The notes: generated by a model not told the origin, from the letters alone. Numbered from the stretch's first letter, positions 18,619-27,229 are shown. The stretch: DNA of 37,146 nt from Clostridia bacterium (GCA_017556685.1 JAFYMH010000044.1:1-37146), one strand, 5' to 3'. Numbers and translations: made by a program.

Positions 18619-19338
18619 GTGGAACATATCGATAAGGTAGCAGGCACCTTTGGCAAACGCGGCGAGAGCGGAGAGCTTCTTCGCGGTAGCGTTTCGCCTG
18701 CCGTCATCCGTCGGCTTCCGCGCTATCACAGGTATCTCGGAGAGCTTCTTCGGAACAACCGGCTTCGGATCAGCTCCTCGGAGCTTTCGAAGATGATGAA
18801 GGTCACCGCCTCGCAGATCCGTCAGGATCTGAATTGCTTTGGCGGCTTTGGACAGCAGGGCTACGGCTATAACGTCAAGTACCTTCACGGCAAGATCAGC
18901 GAGCTTCTCGGCGTTTCGGCGGGGCTTGGCGCGATCGTTGTAGGTGCGGGAAATCTTGGGCGCGCGCTCGTTTCAAGCCATATGTTTGAAAGACGGGGCG
19001 TTACGCGCCTTGCGCTCTTTGACGTCGATCCCGCTCTGATCGGAAGCGAGATCTCGGGGCTTTCGGTGTACGCGCTTGAGCAGCTTGAGAGCTTTTGCGA
19101 GCAGAGTCGGCCCGATATTGCGGTTTTGACGACTCCCAAGGAGGCGGCGTACGAGGTTGCGGTCCGTCTTGCCAAGGCGGGGATCCGCGGGATCTGGAAT
19201 TTCTCGAACATGGAGCTGCACCTGGAGGAGTATCCCGAGGTCATTATCCAGAATATCCATCTCGGCGATTCGCTGATGACCCTTTGCTATGAGATCGTCT
19301 CGTCTGCCGAGAGCAATCGACAAAGCGATGAAGAATAA
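18619..19338 (+). CDS. rex: Redox-sensing transcriptional repressor Rex
   Basis: Homodimeric winged-helix repressor that binds NADH through a Rossmann domain and controls fermentation and respiration genes according to NADH/NAD+. 239 residues, starting at a GTG at 18619 with AGGA 8 bases upstream; this is the only start that keeps the whole winged helix. The first 23 residues are a poorly conserved tail. The DNA-binding segment is VIRRLPRYHRYLGEL to SSSELSKMMKVTASQIRQDL (about 30-72), followed by FGQQGYGYNV. GAGNLGRAL near 109-117 is the nucleotide-binding loop. I saw no clear Rex operator in the window. The TAA stop overlaps the start of the next gene by 11 bases. Confidence 0.95.
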   Translation: MEHIDKVAGTFGKRGESGELLRGSVSPAVIRRLPRYHRYLGELLRNNRLRISSSELSKMMKVTASQIRQDLNCFGGFGQQGYGYNVKYLHGKISELLGVSAGLGAIVVGAGNLGRALVSSHMFERRGVTRLALFDVDPALIGSEISGLSVYALEQLESFCEQSRPDIAVLTTPKEAAYEVAVRLAKAGIRGIWNFSNMELHLEEYPEVIIQNIHLGDSLMTLCYEIVSSAESNRQSDEE

Positions 19339-20302
19339 GACGGTTTATTATGAAATTGAAGGCGAGCGCGGCGGCGCCATCCCCGCACTCGGCGGAAAAA
19401 ATATTTTAAGAGAGGCGTCGGGAGACGATCTTCGCGTGCTTCTCGTGCTTCTCGAGCGTGGCGGAAGGGTGAGCGAAAGCGAGCTTTCGGATCTCGTCGG
19501 CTGCAGCGCTCGGCGCGTTTCGGCATCGATCGACTATTGGATCGAGGGAAAGATTCTGAAAAGGGTCGAGGACTCACATGGAGCCGGCGCGCCGCTTCGG
19601 TCGGCGTCTGAGCTTGCCGAGACGAGCGGCGAGGAGGTTGCCGAGATCGTTTCCCGCCGCGACCTCTCCGCTCTGATCGACGAGGCGCAGGCGATCTACG
19701 GAAAGGTCTTTAACACCTCTGAGATCGCGGTCATCGCGGGGCTGTCCGAGCAGCTTGAGCTTGAGGACGGGTACATCCTTCTTCTGCTTTCCTATTGCAT
19801 TCGCCGCGGAAAGCGTTCTCTGCGCTATGCGGAAAAGACGGCGTTTTCCCTCTTTGAGGAAGGGATCGACAGTCTGCCGATGCTGGAGGAGCATATCCGC
19901 CGCCGCGAGCTTGCGGCATCGGGCATCGGCTCGCTTCGAAGGATGTTCGGCATCGGCGAGCGCGCCCTGACAAAGCGAGAGGAGGATGCCTTCACGCGTT
20001 GGCTTGCCGAGTGGGACTTTTCACTTGACTCGATCGGCATCGCATACGATATTACCGTCAATACCAGCGGAAAGGCATCGGTCGCCTACGCAGACAAGAT
20101 CCTTATGAAGTGGTATGCGGCGGGATGCCGTACCGAGGAGCAGATCGACGCCTTCCTTGCAAGGGAAAAGGAGAGCTTTAAGCCGAAAACCCCCACCAAA
20201 AGGGAAGAAAAGCCGAAGGCAGACAAAATCGGAAGCTTTGACACCGACGAGTTTTTCCAAAAAGCACTTGAGAGGAGCTATGCTCCGAAGGAAAAGAGGT
20301 AG
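19328..20302 (+). CDS. DnaD-domain replication protein
   Basis: 324 residues from the ATG at 19328, inside the rex stop region. The N-terminal third resembles a winged helix (LRVLLVLLERGGRVSESELS and VSASIDYWIEGKILKRV). The middle and C-terminal parts match the DnaB_2/DnaD domain: VFNTSEIAVIAGLSEQLELEDGYILLLLSYCIRRGK is interrupted by nothing unusual, and the YxxxI-type end appears as ALTKREEDAFTRWLAEWDFS followed by IAYDITVN. DnaD-family proteins act with DnaB and DnaI in loading the replicative helicase in Bacillota. The next gene is a helicase-loader ATPase 3 bases away, which supports that role. A Lys/Pro-rich segment precedes the last 20 residues. Confidence 0.88.
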   Translation: MKNKTVYYEIEGERGGAIPALGGKNILREASGDDLRVLLVLLERGGRVSESELSDLVGCSARRVSASIDYWIEGKILKRVEDSHGAGAPLRSASELAETSGEEVAEIVSRRDLSALIDEAQAIYGKVFNTSEIAVIAGLSEQLELEDGYILLLLSYCIRRGKRSLRYAEKTAFSLFEEGIDSLPMLEEHIRRRELAASGIGSLRRMFGIGERALTKREEDAFTRWLAEWDFSLDSIGIAYDITVNTSGKASVAYADKILMKWYAAGCRTEEQIDAFLAREKESFKPKTPTKREEKPKADKIGSFDTDEFFQKALERSYAPKEKR

Positions 20303-20305
20303 CCG

Positions 20306-21274
20306 ATGGCATATAAGGTAGAAAATTACAGACTCGTGCGCGAGCGCTTTGAGGAAAAGCGCCGTCGTGCCGTAAGCGAGGCGGAGCTTCGCCGCGAGGA
20401 GCTTCACAGGCTCTGCCCCGAGATCGGCGTGATCGACGCGGCGCTTGCCAAGACCGGCATGAGGATCTTCACGGCGGCCTGCGGTGATGAGGATGGCTCA
20501 AAGGAGAGGATCGCGCGCATCCGCGCCGAAAACGAGCAGCTGCTCGCCGAGCGGCAGGCGTTGCTCGCGGCGCTCGGCTATCCGACCGATTATACCGACG
20601 CGCGCTACGAGTGCCCGAGATGCAAGGATAGCGGATTCGTCGATTGCCGTATGTGCGAATGTATGCACAAGGAGCTCGTCCTTGAGGGCTTCCGCTCCTC
20701 GGGGATCGGACGGCTGATCGACCGTCAGAGCTTTGACAACTTCTCCCTCGACTATTACCGTACGAGCGACGAGGACTATGCGCGGATGAAGGTCAATCTT
20801 GAGGCGGCAATTGAGTTTTCCGAAACCGCCCCCCCTGCATATGCCAATCTTTTGCTCTGCGGCTCGACCGGTCTTGGAAAGACCCATCTCTCGAGTGCGA
20901 TCGCGCGCCGCGTGATCGAGCGGGGCTATGACGTCAGGTATGAGAGCGTGCAGAACGTGCTCTCCGATTTTGAGCACGACCGCTTCCGCTCGGGCTACGG
21001 TGCCGAGCATGACGCGCGCGGTCAGGTCTATCTTGACACAGAGCTTCTGATTCTTGACGATCTCGGGACCGAGATGACCAACAGCTTTACGGTTTCGGTG
21101 CTGTATCAGATTTTCAACACTCGCATCAACCGGGGTCTTCCGACGGTCATCAGCACCAACCTCACCCAGAGCGAGCTTCGCGAGCGCTATGGCGACCGCG
21201 TTGCCAGCCGCATCTTCGGGGAGTACCGTCCGCTTCTGTTTTGCGGCAGAGACGTTCGCTTTCAGAAGATCTGA
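20306..21274 (+). CDS. dnaC: DnaC/DnaI-type helicase-loading ATPase
   Basis: AAA+ ATPase of 322 residues that, by family, loads the replicative helicase. The N-terminal 100 residues are a charged helical region. A zinc-binding segment follows, with Cys at 103, 106, 114, 117 and 119 (CPRCKDSGFVDCRMCEC). Walker A is GSTGLGKT (186-193), Walker B is LLILDDLGTE, and the sensor segment is VISTNLTQSEL. The C-terminus ends with EYRPLLFCGRDVRFQ. It is 3 bases behind the DnaD-like gene, recalling the DnaD/DnaI partnership in Bacillus. A perfect 19-bp terminator follows, ending the long plus-strand gene run. Confidence 0.92.
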   Translation: MAYKVENYRLVRERFEEKRRRAVSEAELRREELHRLCPEIGVIDAALAKTGMRIFTAACGDEDGSKERIARIRAENEQLLAERQALLAALGYPTDYTDARYECPRCKDSGFVDCRMCECMHKELVLEGFRSSGIGRLIDRQSFDNFSLDYYRTSDEDYARMKVNLEAAIEFSETAPPAYANLLLCGSTGLGKTHLSSAIARRVIERGYDVRYESVQNVLSDFEHDRFRSGYGAEHDARGQVYLDTELLILDDLGTEMTNSFTVSVLYQIFNTRINRGLPTVISTNLTQSELRERYGDRVASRIFGEYRPLLFCGRDVRFQKI

Positions 21275-21297
21275 GAAGCTTTAGATAGAGTACTTTC

Positions 21298-21339
21298 AAA
21301 AGCCCGCTTCTAACGCAAGGGCGTTAGAAGCGGGCTTTT
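21298..21339. terminator. Bidirectional terminator, perfect 19-bp stem
   Basis: AAAAGCCCGCTTCTAACGC (21298-21316), loop AAGG, then its exact reverse complement to 21339. The flanks are A-rich and T-rich, so it can end both the dnaC transcript (plus) and dpaB (minus). Confidence 0.93.
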
Positions 21340-21357
21340 CTTTTGCCTTTTTTGCTC

Positions 21358-21921
21358 TTATGCGAGAAAGAGCGGGCGCAGCTGCTTCCCTGCCATGGCG
21401 GCGGTCAGGCATTCGGGGATCAGCGAAAAATCGGCAACGAGCGAATAGGGCTTGGTGATGGGATCGTCCTGGCGCATCGGCACAAAGAAGGTCATTTTCC
21501 TCGTTAGCATCCGCGCGATATTCGAAAGGTTTGCCGACATCGAATCGTTTGAGGCAAGCGAAATCAACAGAGGTCGGTCAGAGCGAAGATGCGCCTTTGC
21601 CGCCATCGTGACGGTCGAGTCGGTGATGCCGCTCGCGATCTTGGCAAGGGTGTTGCCGGTGCAGGGGGAGATGATAAGCGCCTCAAGGGGCGTTTTGGGG
21701 CCGAGCGGCTCGGCGTCAACGATCCTTGTAACCGCCTTTTTTTGGCAGAGCGCCTCAACCTCATCCCGAAAGGCATCCGCCGCGTAAAAGCGCGTGTCGG
21801 TCGAGTAGACCGCCTCGCTCAGGATCGGCTGTACCGAGTAGCCGAGGGAGATCAGCTCACGAAGCTCGGAAATCGAGCGCGAGAGGGTACAAAAGGAGCC
21901 GCAAAAAGCATATCCGATCAT
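21358..21921 (-). CDS. dpaB: Dipicolinate synthase subunit B
   Basis: Flavoprotein-like subunit (187 residues) of dipicolinate synthase, which forms dipicolinic acid from dihydroxy-tetrahydrodipicolinate in the mother cell during sporulation. The start at 21921 (MIGYAFCGSFCTLSRS) has GAAGGAAG 8 bases upstream; the ATG at 21939, 3 bases after dpaA, would add six residues. Family segments visible are VYSTDTRF, DAEPLGPKTPLEALIISPCTGNT (in two parts), LAKIASGITDSTVTMAAKAH, and MRQDDPITKPYSLVADFSL. It is co-transcribed with dpaA. The gene ends just beyond a bidirectional terminator. Confidence 0.94.
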   Translation of the reverse strand: MIGYAFCGSFCTLSRSISELRELISLGYSVQPILSEAVYSTDTRFYAADAFRDEVEALCQKKAVTRIVDAEPLGPKTPLEALIISPCTGNTLAKIASGITDSTVTMAAKAHLRSDRPLLISLASNDSMSANLSNIARMLTRKMTFFVPMRQDDPITKPYSLVADFSLIPECLTAAMAGKQLRPLFLA

Positions 21922-21941
21922 GGTGTGTGCTTCCTTCATTT

Positions 21942-22787
21942 TTAGACGGCAGAGAGCTCCGTTTGGGTCGCTTCGGCAACGATCCTGCCTGCGCTTTTCG
22001 GAAAGCATTTTCCGGGAAGGCCCTGTGCAGAGAGGACGCGAAGCGAGCTGCCCTTTGGCAGAGGCGGAAGATTGTCGCTTCCCGAGGCAAGCTCAAGGAG
22101 CAGGGTATCCGCCTCAAGGTGAGAAAGGTGCGCTGTCGTCAGAAGCCTTGCAGGGGCGGTGTTCACAACGGCACGCACGGCTCCGAGCGCCCTCTCTGAC
22201 GAGAGCTGTGAGACCGTTTTCGTCTCGACTCCGATCAGGGATGCCATCGCAAGGTCGCTTCCGCTTCTTGCAAAGACGGTCACCTCTGCGCCAAGGGACC
22301 GAAGCATGCGCACAAGAAACTTTCCGATGCGACCGAAGCCAAGGACGGCGATGCCCGTTCTGTGAAGGCAGACGGGGAGCTCGCGAAGAAGGATCCCGAG
22401 CGCGGCTTGCGCCGTCAGGTAGGCGTTTTGCAGAACGAAGGACTCGCTGTTGAGATAATCAAAGGTTCTGATCCCAAGCTCCCTTGCCGAGGCGACGAGA
22501 GAGGCGCTGAGGTTTCCTCCGAGGATAAGCGATCCCGACCGAAGCCACGGCAAAAGCGCGCTCGGGGAGAGCCCCTCGGTTCCTCGGATCGCGCCGCCTC
22601 GATCGGCGGCGGGAATCGGAAGAAGGATCGCGTCGGCACTGTGTGCCGCCTCCTCGGCATCCTCCCCGATCTCTACCCCGAGGGGTGGCGCGGCCGAGGA
22701 GATCGCCTTTACCGTATGCCCCGCCAAAGCAAGAAGCTCTGCGGCGTAGACCTGCCTAAGATCGCCCCCAATGACAGTCAGATTCAT
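21942..22787 (-). CDS. dpaA: Dipicolinate synthase subunit A
   Basis: NAD(P)-binding subunit of dipicolinate synthase, 281 residues. It has an N-terminal domain (MNLTVIGGDLRQVYAAELL) and a Rossmann motif GFGRIGKFLVRML near residues 149-161. Segments VLQNAYLTAQAALGILL and ELASGSDNLPP are as in known DpaA proteins. The pair dpaA-dpaB is the mother-cell source of the dipicolinate carried by the SpoVA channel encoded at the other end of the window. A promoter resembling the sigma-K consensus lies 42-70 bases upstream. The ribosome site is GAAGGAGG before the ATG at 22787. Confidence 0.95.
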   Translation of the reverse strand: MNLTVIGGDLRQVYAAELLALAGHTVKAISSAAPPLGVEIGEDAEEAAHSADAILLPIPAADRGGAIRGTEGLSPSALLPWLRSGSLILGGNLSASLVASARELGIRTFDYLNSESFVLQNAYLTAQAALGILLRELPVCLHRTGIAVLGFGRIGKFLVRMLRSLGAEVTVFARSGSDLAMASLIGVETKTVSQLSSERALGAVRAVVNTAPARLLTTAHLSHLEADTLLLELASGSDNLPPLPKGSSLRVLSAQGLPGKCFPKSAGRIVAEATQTELSAV

Positions 22788-22828
22788 GCCTTGCCTCCTT
22801 CGCGGGTCTTTTTTCTCTCTGCCTATAG

Positions 22829-22856
22829 CATCCTATGCAACGGCTCGCCCGACGGT
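22829..22856 (-). promoter_or_regulatory. Candidate sigma-K promoter for dpaA-dpaB
   Basis: On the minus strand AC (22856-22855) is followed after 17 bases by CATAGGATG (22837-22829). The Bacillus sigma-K consensus is AC-N17-CATANNNTA, so only the last base differs. spoVF is sigma-K dependent in Bacillus, and the distance to the dpaA start is suitable. The consensus is short, so chance cannot be excluded. Confidence 0.45.
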
Positions 22857-22857
22857 G

Positions 22858-22901
22858 AAAAAAGCCGCCCCCGTGCGATTTCTCGCACGAAGGGCGGCTT
22901 T
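22858..22901 (-). terminator. Terminator of the oxidoreductase gene
   Basis: AAAGCCGCCC (22861-22870) with GGGCGGCTTT (22892-22901), and inside it CGTGCGA with TCGCACG. On the minus strand the stem is followed by a run of six T (complement of 22858-22863). Confidence 0.85.
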
Positions 22902-22919
22902 GCGGTTTGCTTTTTAGAA

Positions 22920-24119
22920 TCAGATCTCGGGAAGGTCGATCTCGATCTCGCGGCCAAGCTCCGAGGACTTGGAGATGCCGTCGAGGATCGCCTGGTTGTA
23001 AAGGATCTGGCTCGAGGGAACGGGAGAGGGCGTACCGTTCTTGCAAGCGTCAAGGAAGGAACGCATCTTCTTATCCCAGAGCGTGGGAGAGCCGGGCTTT
23101 GCTTCGATCAGCGGGACCTCGGTGCAGACCTGGTTTCCGGCAACCTCGGAATAGATCTTCAGAGGCTTATCGAACGAGCCGTTCCAGCAGTCGGTCGAGG
23201 GGATACGCAGGCTTCCCTTGGTACCCATGATGATCGAGTCACCGGGAGTGTCGAGGTTCATCGCCCATGCGATACGGAAGTCGAGGATGATGCCGCCCTC
23301 AAGACGAACGAAGGCTGCGGCAAAATCGTCAACACCGAACTTCTCGGCATACTCGGGGTGTCCGAGCCTTACGTAATTGCAGTAGTTGGGATCCTTTCCG
23401 AAGAAGTCGGACTTATAGCCCGAAACGGTCAGGGGCTTCGGATAGCCGATTGCGTTCAGGACGCAGTCGAGCGAATAGCATCCGATATCGCCGAGAGCAC
23501 CGAGACCGCCGGTCTCCTTCTCGATGAAGGTGGTTCCGAAGGGAGTCGGAATTCCGCGGCGGCGGCCGCCACCGGTCTGGATGTAGTAGATCTTACCGAG
23601 AACGCCCGACTGGACGATCTTCTTGATCATCTGCATGTTCTCGTCAAAGCGAGGCTGGAAGCCGATCGAAAGAACCTTACCGCTCTTCTTCTCGGCGCGC
23701 ATGATCTCGATCGCCTCCTCGGTGGTCACGCACATCGGCTTCTCAAGCAGAACGTGAAGACCTGCGTTCAGAGCGTCGATCGCGCAGGGAGCGTGCTGGC
23801 AGTTGTAGGTGCAGATGCAGACGGCGTCGAGGTTCAGGCTCTTGTCCGCGAGCATCTCCTTGTGAGAGGCGTAGTCGGTCTTGACGTCGGTCAGATCGGT
23901 TTCCTTCTCAAAGAATGCCTTTGCCTTTCCGGGGATGAGGTCGCATCCTGCAACGATCTCAACGTCGGGCTGCTTAAGCATGCTGTAGACGTGAGACTCT
24001 GCGATCCATCCGGTACCGATGATACCGATGCGGATCTTCTTGGACGCGTCAACCGCAGTCTCTGCCTTGGTTGCGGTTGCGAACACGTTCATATTTTCCT
24101 CAGCGTTCACTTTTGCCAT
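22920..24119 (-). CDS. Gfo/Idh/MocA-family oxidoreductase
   Basis: NAD(P)-dependent sugar or cyclitol dehydrogenase-like protein, 399 residues. The Rossmann motif is GIIGTGWIA (32-40), preceded by an unusual hydrophilic tail of about 28 residues. The family EKP motif is at 126-128 (LLEKPMCVT), and DIGCYSLD (211-218) is the C-terminal-domain motif that carries the catalytic Asp in relatives. Substrate cannot be told from sequence; the family includes inositol dehydrogenases and sugar oxidoreductases. It stands alone, with its own promoter, a strong ribosome site (ACGGAGGAC) and its own terminator. An inverted repeat at the predicted transcription start suggests repression. Confidence 0.9.
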   Translation of the reverse strand: MAKVNAEENMNVFATATKAETAVDASKKIRIGIIGTGWIAESHVYSMLKQPDVEIVAGCDLIPGKAKAFFEKETDLTDVKTDYASHKEMLADKSLNLDAVCICTYNCQHAPCAIDALNAGLHVLLEKPMCVTTEEAIEIMRAEKKSGKVLSIGFQPRFDENMQMIKKIVQSGVLGKIYYIQTGGGRRRGIPTPFGTTFIEKETGGLGALGDIGCYSLDCVLNAIGYPKPLTVSGYKSDFFGKDPNYCNYVRLGHPEYAEKFGVDDFAAAFVRLEGGIILDFRIAWAMNLDTPGDSIIMGTKGSLRIPSTDCWNGSFDKPLKIYSEVAGNQVCTEVPLIEAKPGSPTLWDKKMRSFLDACKNGTPSPVPSSQILYNQAILDGISKSSELGREIEIDLPEI

Positions 24120-24152
24120 GGTGTATGTCCTCCGTGTAATAATTTTTCTTAT

Positions 24153-24169
24153 TAGGGTAAAATTCCCTA
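24153..24169. promoter_or_regulatory. Inverted repeat at the oxidoreductase transcription start, possible operator
   Basis: TAGGG (24153-24157), a 7-base spacer TAAAATT, and CCCTA (24165-24169). It begins about 3 bases downstream of the predicted start and ends 33 bases before the ATG, a usual operator position. The binding protein is unknown. Confidence 0.35.
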
Positions 24170-24178
24170 TCCAAGGTC

Positions 24179-24207
24179 ATTGTAACAGATTTTTCGGCGG
24201 AAGTAAA
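24179..24207 (-). promoter_or_regulatory. Promoter of the oxidoreductase gene
   Basis: Minus strand TTTACT (24202-24207), 17 bases, TACAAT (24179-24184): 4/6 and 5/6 to the sigma-A consensus. Confidence 0.55.
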
Positions 24208-24244
24208 TAGCTTTTCGCAAAAAAGTGGATTGGATTTTCAAAAA

Positions 24245-26260
24245 TTAAGCCTCCCCCACGGCGCCTTCCTCCCGAACGCGGTCGCCCTCGGCGAGATAGC
24301 GCTTTGCCTGGGTTGAGAAAAGCTCAAAGTAGCGTCCGCGGAGCTCCATCAGCTCGTTGTGCGTTCCCTGCTCGATGACCTCTCCCCCTGCCAAAACGAC
24401 GATCTTGGAGGCAACGGTTGCGCTTGAGAGCCTGTGCGAAACGAAGATGGTGGTCTTCCCCTGACGCAGGCGATCGAATTGACTAAAGATCTCCTGCTCG
24501 GCGATCGGGTCGAGCGACGCCGTCGGCTCGTCAAGGATCAGAACGTCCGAGGTGCTGTAAAAGGCGCGGGCGATGGCAAGCTTCTGCCACTGACCGCCCG
24601 AGAGCTCGGTCCCCTCCTTGTCGAAGATGCGCATCAGAAGGGTTTCGTATTTGCTTGGAAGGCTCTCGATATAGCCGTCGACGCCTGCCTCGCTTGCCGC
24701 ACGCCTGATCTCCTCCGAGGACTTTTCGCGGTGAATATCTCCAAAGCGGACGTTGTCCTCAACCGAAACGGCGTATCTGCCGAAGTCCTGGAAGATGATG
24801 CCGAACATCCGATAGAGATCCTTTGGGTCATAGTCGCAGAGGTCATGTCCGTCGAGAAGGATCTGACCCTCGGTCGGATCGTAAAGGCGGGTCAGAAGCT
24901 TGATGAGCGTCGTTTTTCCGGCACCGTTGAGTCCGACGAGAACGACCGTCTCTCCCGGGGCAAAGCGCAGGTTCACGTTTCGGATCACGTCGCGGTCGGC
25001 GCCGGGATAGCGGAAGCTGACGTTGACAAATTCGAGCGTGTGTCCCTCTCCGTGTGCCACGGGGACGGGGGTTTTTTGACGGCAGGAGACGCTTGGCTTC
25101 TCTTTCAAGAAAACGATGAGGTTGTCGATGAACAGCGTTCCCTCATAGATGCTTGCCGACGAGGAGATCAGAGTACCGACGTCGTTTGCGATCGAGTTCA
25201 GAGAGCCGGTATAGAGCGAATAGTCACCGATCATGAATCTTCCGGTAAAGACGCCGAGCGCAACGTATCCGTAGCAAAGGCAGTTGACGGCAGCCGAGAG
25301 GATCGCGAAAAAGACGTGCCAAAACCCTTCTGCAACGATCAGGCGGCGAAGACCCTTGAAATAGCGGCGGAAGACCGATTCGTAGGAATCGACGAAATGC
25401 CCCGAGAGGTCGAACATACGGATCTCCTTGACGACGTCCTTATTGACGAGGACGTCCGAGTAGTAGTTCATCTCTCTGCGGTCGCGCGAGCGGAAGCGCA
25501 TATAGGCGAAGTGCTTACGGCGGTAGATGAAGTTGACGAGCGCCGACGGGAAGGTGACGGCAAGGATGGCAAGCGCGGCGAGCGGCATATCGGTCGAGAG
25601 GATCGCGACGTACCCCGCAAAGCTGATGACCGTACTGATGATCGAGAAGCTTGACGAGAGGATCTGGATCGGTCGGGTCCCCGCCTCGCGGTTGGCATTC
25701 TCAAGCTTTTCGTAAAACTCGGGCATATCAAAGGAGGCGATATCAACGGTTGCCGCCTTTTCCATGATGATCGTTTTCACGCGGCGGACGACCAGCTCCC
25801 CCGCGATGCGCGTAACGGCGTGGTTGATGCGGCTGATGATCTGGTTCAGGATCCGATAGGTGAAAAGGAAGATGAGCAAAAACATCGCGGTCGATCCGAT
25901 AAAGCTCTCTGCCAGCGCCGCGATATCGGCGGCGATTCCGCTTGCGCTGTCGGCGGCCTGCTTTGCGATGACCTTCTGAAGCTCGTTTAAGATCCTTTGG
26001 GAGAGAAGCGAGCCGACGATCGGCATCACGCCCTGGAAGAGCGAGATGAAGCTCATGATGAAAAGGATCCACGGCCCGGTTTGCCAGACAAGACGGATGA
26101 TGTACGAGAGGCGGAAGAAAAATCCTCCGATCAGCTCGCCGAGAAAGCGCGGAATATCCGAGATCCCGCTCGGCGGCGGTACCATATGAACGCGAGGGGC
26201 GTCGCGGCGATCCCCCCCGTTTTTTCCCCCGGGGTGGCGGGGTTCTGTCGTTGGCGTCAT
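24245..26260 (-). CDS. ABC exporter, fused membrane and ATPase domains
   Basis: 671 residues from the ATG at 26260, which follows GAGGAGGAAC; longer in-frame starts would run into ymdB and encode Ser/Arg-rich sequence. Residues about 1-60 are hydrophilic. About six membrane spans follow in the type-I exporter domain (for example WILFIMSFISLFQGV and AMFLLIFLFTYRIL). The ATPase domain carries Walker A GLNGAGKTT (about 440-448), LSGGQWQ (about 552-558), Walker B LILDEPTASLD (near 574-584) and the switch histidine in VSHRLS. It resembles lipid, peptide or multidrug half-exporters; no peptidase domain is present. No partner half-transporter is adjacent, so it probably works as a homodimer. It lies 79 bases downstream of ymdB and may be read from the same transcript. 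Confidence 0.92.
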   Translation of the reverse strand: MTPTTEPRHPGGKNGGDRRDAPRVHMVPPPSGISDIPRFLGELIGGFFFRLSYIIRLVWQTGPWILFIMSFISLFQGVMPIVGSLLSQRILNELQKVIAKQAADSASGIAADIAALAESFIGSTAMFLLIFLFTYRILNQIISRINHAVTRIAGELVVRRVKTIIMEKAATVDIASFDMPEFYEKLENANREAGTRPIQILSSSFSIISTVISFAGYVAILSTDMPLAALAILAVTFPSALVNFIYRRKHFAYMRFRSRDRREMNYYSDVLVNKDVVKEIRMFDLSGHFVDSYESVFRRYFKGLRRLIVAEGFWHVFFAILSAAVNCLCYGYVALGVFTGRFMIGDYSLYTGSLNSIANDVGTLISSSASIYEGTLFIDNLIVFLKEKPSVSCRQKTPVPVAHGEGHTLEFVNVSFRYPGADRDVIRNVNLRFAPGETVVLVGLNGAGKTTLIKLLTRLYDPTEGQILLDGHDLCDYDPKDLYRMFGIIFQDFGRYAVSVEDNVRFGDIHREKSSEEIRRAASEAGVDGYIESLPSKYETLLMRIFDKEGTELSGGQWQKLAIARAFYSTSDVLILDEPTASLDPIAEQEIFSQFDRLRQGKTTIFVSHRLSSATVASKIVVLAGGEVIEQGTHNELMELRGRYFELFSTQAKRYLAEGDRVREEGAVGEA

Positions 26261-26339
26261 GCGGAAGTTCCTCCTCTTTGTCGGAAAGGGGGGGCTTGAC
26301 GGGGCCTCCTCCGATGATAGAAAGCGGGATAAAGAGCGA

Positions 26340-27131
26340 TCAGAGCTCGTCCTCCGAGAAGCTGATGCGTCGGATCGCAAGGGCTTTTCCGCTCGTTTCG
26401 TCAAGGTCGACGATGGCGGCGTTCGCAACGATCGGACCCGTTGCCTCGGCGTAGGGGATGCGAATATGCGTGCGGCTTCGCTTGATCATCACGTGCGGCG
26501 CAACGCCGAGAATCCCCCCCGACGGGCCGCACATGCCAACGTCCGAAAGATAGGCGGTTCCGCATGGCAGGATCTGCTCGTCTGCCGTCTGAACGTGCGT
26601 ATGCGTTCCGATGACCGCAGAGATGCGGCCGTCGAGCGCATGGGCAACCGTTAGCTTTTCGCCGGTTGCTTCGGCGTGCAGATCGACGAGCGAGAGATCG
26701 TATCTCCCCTCCTCGCGCGCGAGCACGCGTTCTATCAAAGGAAGGGGGTCGGCAAGCCCCGGCTCCATATAGACGGTGCCGAGCGCCGAGATGACGAGAA
26801 TGCGCGCCGAGCCGATCGGCAGGATGCTGTAGCCGCAGCCGGGTGCCTCGTCGGGATAATTGAGAGGGCGAAGGACCGCGCCGCCCTCCTCGAGCTTGCG
26901 GTAGATCGATCGGGTCTGCAGGGTGTGGTTTCCGCCCGTGATGCAGTCGGCGCCGCCCGAGAGAAGCGCCTCCGCCGCCTCGTCCGAGATGCCGCCGAGG
27001 AAGGAGGCGTTCTCGCCGTTGACGATAACGAAATCGACCTCAAGGCGGCGTCTGACCGACCAAAGGCTTTTTGCGAGAAAGTCGGCGGCACGCGGAGCGA
27101 TGACGTCACCGATAAAAAGGACTCTTAGCAT
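26340..27131 (-). CDS. ymdB: YmdB-type metallophosphoesterase
   Basis: Calcineurin-like phosphoesterase of the TIGR00282/YmdB group, 263 residues from the ATG at 27131 (AAAGGAA upstream), almost identical in length to the Bacillus protein (264). Metal-binding motifs are visible: FIGDV near 6-10, VNGENA near 36-41, GGNHTLQ, DLHAEATGEK and GTHTHVQTADE. Bacillus YmdB hydrolyses 2',3'-cyclic nucleotides and influences biofilm and motility decisions. As in Bacillus it lies directly downstream of rny, but here a hairpin with a T-run separates them, so part of its expression may depend on read-through. Confidence 0.92.
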   Translation of the reverse strand: MLRVLFIGDVIAPRAADFLAKSLWSVRRRLEVDFVIVNGENASFLGGISDEAAEALLSGGADCITGGNHTLQTRSIYRKLEEGGAVLRPLNYPDEAPGCGYSILPIGSARILVISALGTVYMEPGLADPLPLIERVLAREEGRYDLSLVDLHAEATGEKLTVAHALDGRISAVIGTHTHVQTADEQILPCGTAYLSDVGMCGPSGGILGVAPHVMIKRSRTHIRIPYAEATGPIVANAAIVDLDETSGKALAIRRISFSEDEL

Positions 27132-27154
27132 GGGGATTCCTTTCCGAGCTTTTG

Positions 27155-27205
27155 AAAAAGCGGAATCAAACATTCGGTTCTACGCCGCTTGTCCGATTCC
27201 GCTTT
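27155..27205 (-). terminator. Terminator between rny and ymdB
   Basis: AAAGCGGAATC (27157-27167) pairs with GATTCCGCTTT (27195-27205) across a 27-base loop. On the minus strand the stem is followed by five T. It ends 24 bases before the ymdB ATG. Confidence 0.55.
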
Positions 27206-27229
27206 CCTTGCGTGCTTGAGTTCGGGTGC

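Noticed and set aside
22362-24155. A 597-codon plus-strand open frame.
   Set aside because: It lies antisense to dpaA and the oxidoreductase, both of which have clear motifs; codon bias of these genes creates the open frame.
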